Shown in pieces: positions 22,977 to 23,336 of a DNA stretch of 23,336 nt (its first letter is position 1; each line of letters begins with the position of its first letter). Position numbers and translations under genes: made by a program. Source of the stretch: JBCCGI01 sp039029355 (GTDB lineage Bacteria; Planctomycetota; UBA1135; GCA-002686595); the NCBI GenBank assembly GCA_039029355.1, contig JBCCGI010000106.1, positions 1 through 23,336 on the forward strand, read 5' to 3'. The notes below the pieces were generated by a model. That model was not told where the DNA came from and did not search any database. It saw nothing but the letters and a program-made list of their open reading frames with translations.

Positions 22977-23336
22977 CTTGGATGCAAATTAGACACCGAT
23001 TTAGACCACCGAGAGGAAGAGAGAATCCAGTTTGAAAGTGAAACTTCTACTTCAAGGTTGTTCACTCGCCTTTTGTACTCTCGCTTGTCGAAAGTCGAAC
23101 AAGTCCAACTGTCGATGAGTCTCGATCGCCTTGCTGACCACAAGTAGCACTAGACAGCGGGCTGTACTGTGGGGGTGGGTACAGGCCAGTCGCTTGTACA
23201 CGGACGGTCGACTTGTCAAGTAACAGTTAGTTACTTCCACTCGCGCCGAAGATGATGGGTGCAGTGAGGCGAGCGACACACACCAGCAGTCGGTACAAAT
23301 AAAGGAAAGAGATGGGGTCGACTGAGACAAGGAGAG
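22977..23336. other. foreign lower-GC sequence without a recognisable gene
   Basis: These 360 bases are near 50% GC, with no long coding frame, no ribosome binding sites and several short AT-rich words. Relative to the minus-strand fragment ending at 22976 they would be its 5' leader and promoter region. A short interrupted inverted repeat, AAGTAACAGTTAGTTACTT at about 23218-23236, is visible. The composition is incompatible with the bacterial part of the window; I see no bacterial feature here. Confidence 0.6.

Noticed and set aside
1..23336. CRISPR array, tRNA/rRNA genes, insertion sequences
   Set aside because: No regularly spaced direct repeats, no cloverleaf or rRNA core words, and no transposase frames or terminal inverted repeats were seen on either strand.

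Overview
The window is about 22.8 kb of very GC-rich bacterial DNA followed by roughly 0.55 kb of foreign DNA of much lower GC. The bacterium has two membranes: it carries an Mla-type lipid transport operon and several predicted lipoproteins. A fused SecDF, STAND-type TIR/NB-ARC/WD40 proteins, extreme GC and weak Shine-Dalgarno signals fit a high-GC member of Planctomycetota. That assignment is inference; no marker gene here proves it. The first ~120 bases are G/C homopolymer-rich and look like low-quality contig-end sequence.

Layout: (1) 148-3656 (+), a large TIR / NB-ARC / WD40 STAND protein split by a frameshift near 1890-1920. It converges on (2) the minus-strand operon trmD-rplS-secDF (8065 to 3802), which has a candidate promoter upstream of trmD and a strong intrinsic terminator after secDF. 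(3) ribE, divergent from trmD, followed 9 bases later by a translationally coupled pair (8822-12255, +). This pair consists of a membrane protein with a TIR-like/deoxyribosyltransferase-like Rossmann domain, and a five-TM membrane protein carrying a degenerate EF-Tu G domain joined directly to EF-Tu domain III, with domain II missing. (4) 12252-13070 (-), a secreted propeller-like protein. (5) 13210-17401 (-), a coupled operon of a 'WPFF'-repeat lipoprotein, mlaE, mlaF and mlaD. (6) 17527-20647 (+), trpS, a small lipoprotein, a TPR lipoprotein and dtd. (7) 20796-21194 (+), an HU/IHF-family protein with its own promoter, convergent with (8) a cystathionine gamma-synthase-type PLP enzyme (-). 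(9) 22506 onward (+), the first ~90 codons of a probable membrane glycosyltransferase, cut off by the junction to the foreign DNA.

Most of the window is housekeeping: translation (trmD, rplS, trpS, dtd), secretion (secDF), riboflavin, sulfur amino acids, lipid transport and nucleoid. The best candidate for an undescribed system is the 8822-12255 gene pair. A TIR-like membrane protein is coupled to a membrane-tethered EF-Tu derivative with altered switch motifs, which suggests a sensor, decoy or effector arrangement. The STAND protein at 148-3656 is a recognisable candidate immune receptor. The WPFF-repeat lipoprotein heading the mla operon is a candidate outer-membrane partner for lipid transport.
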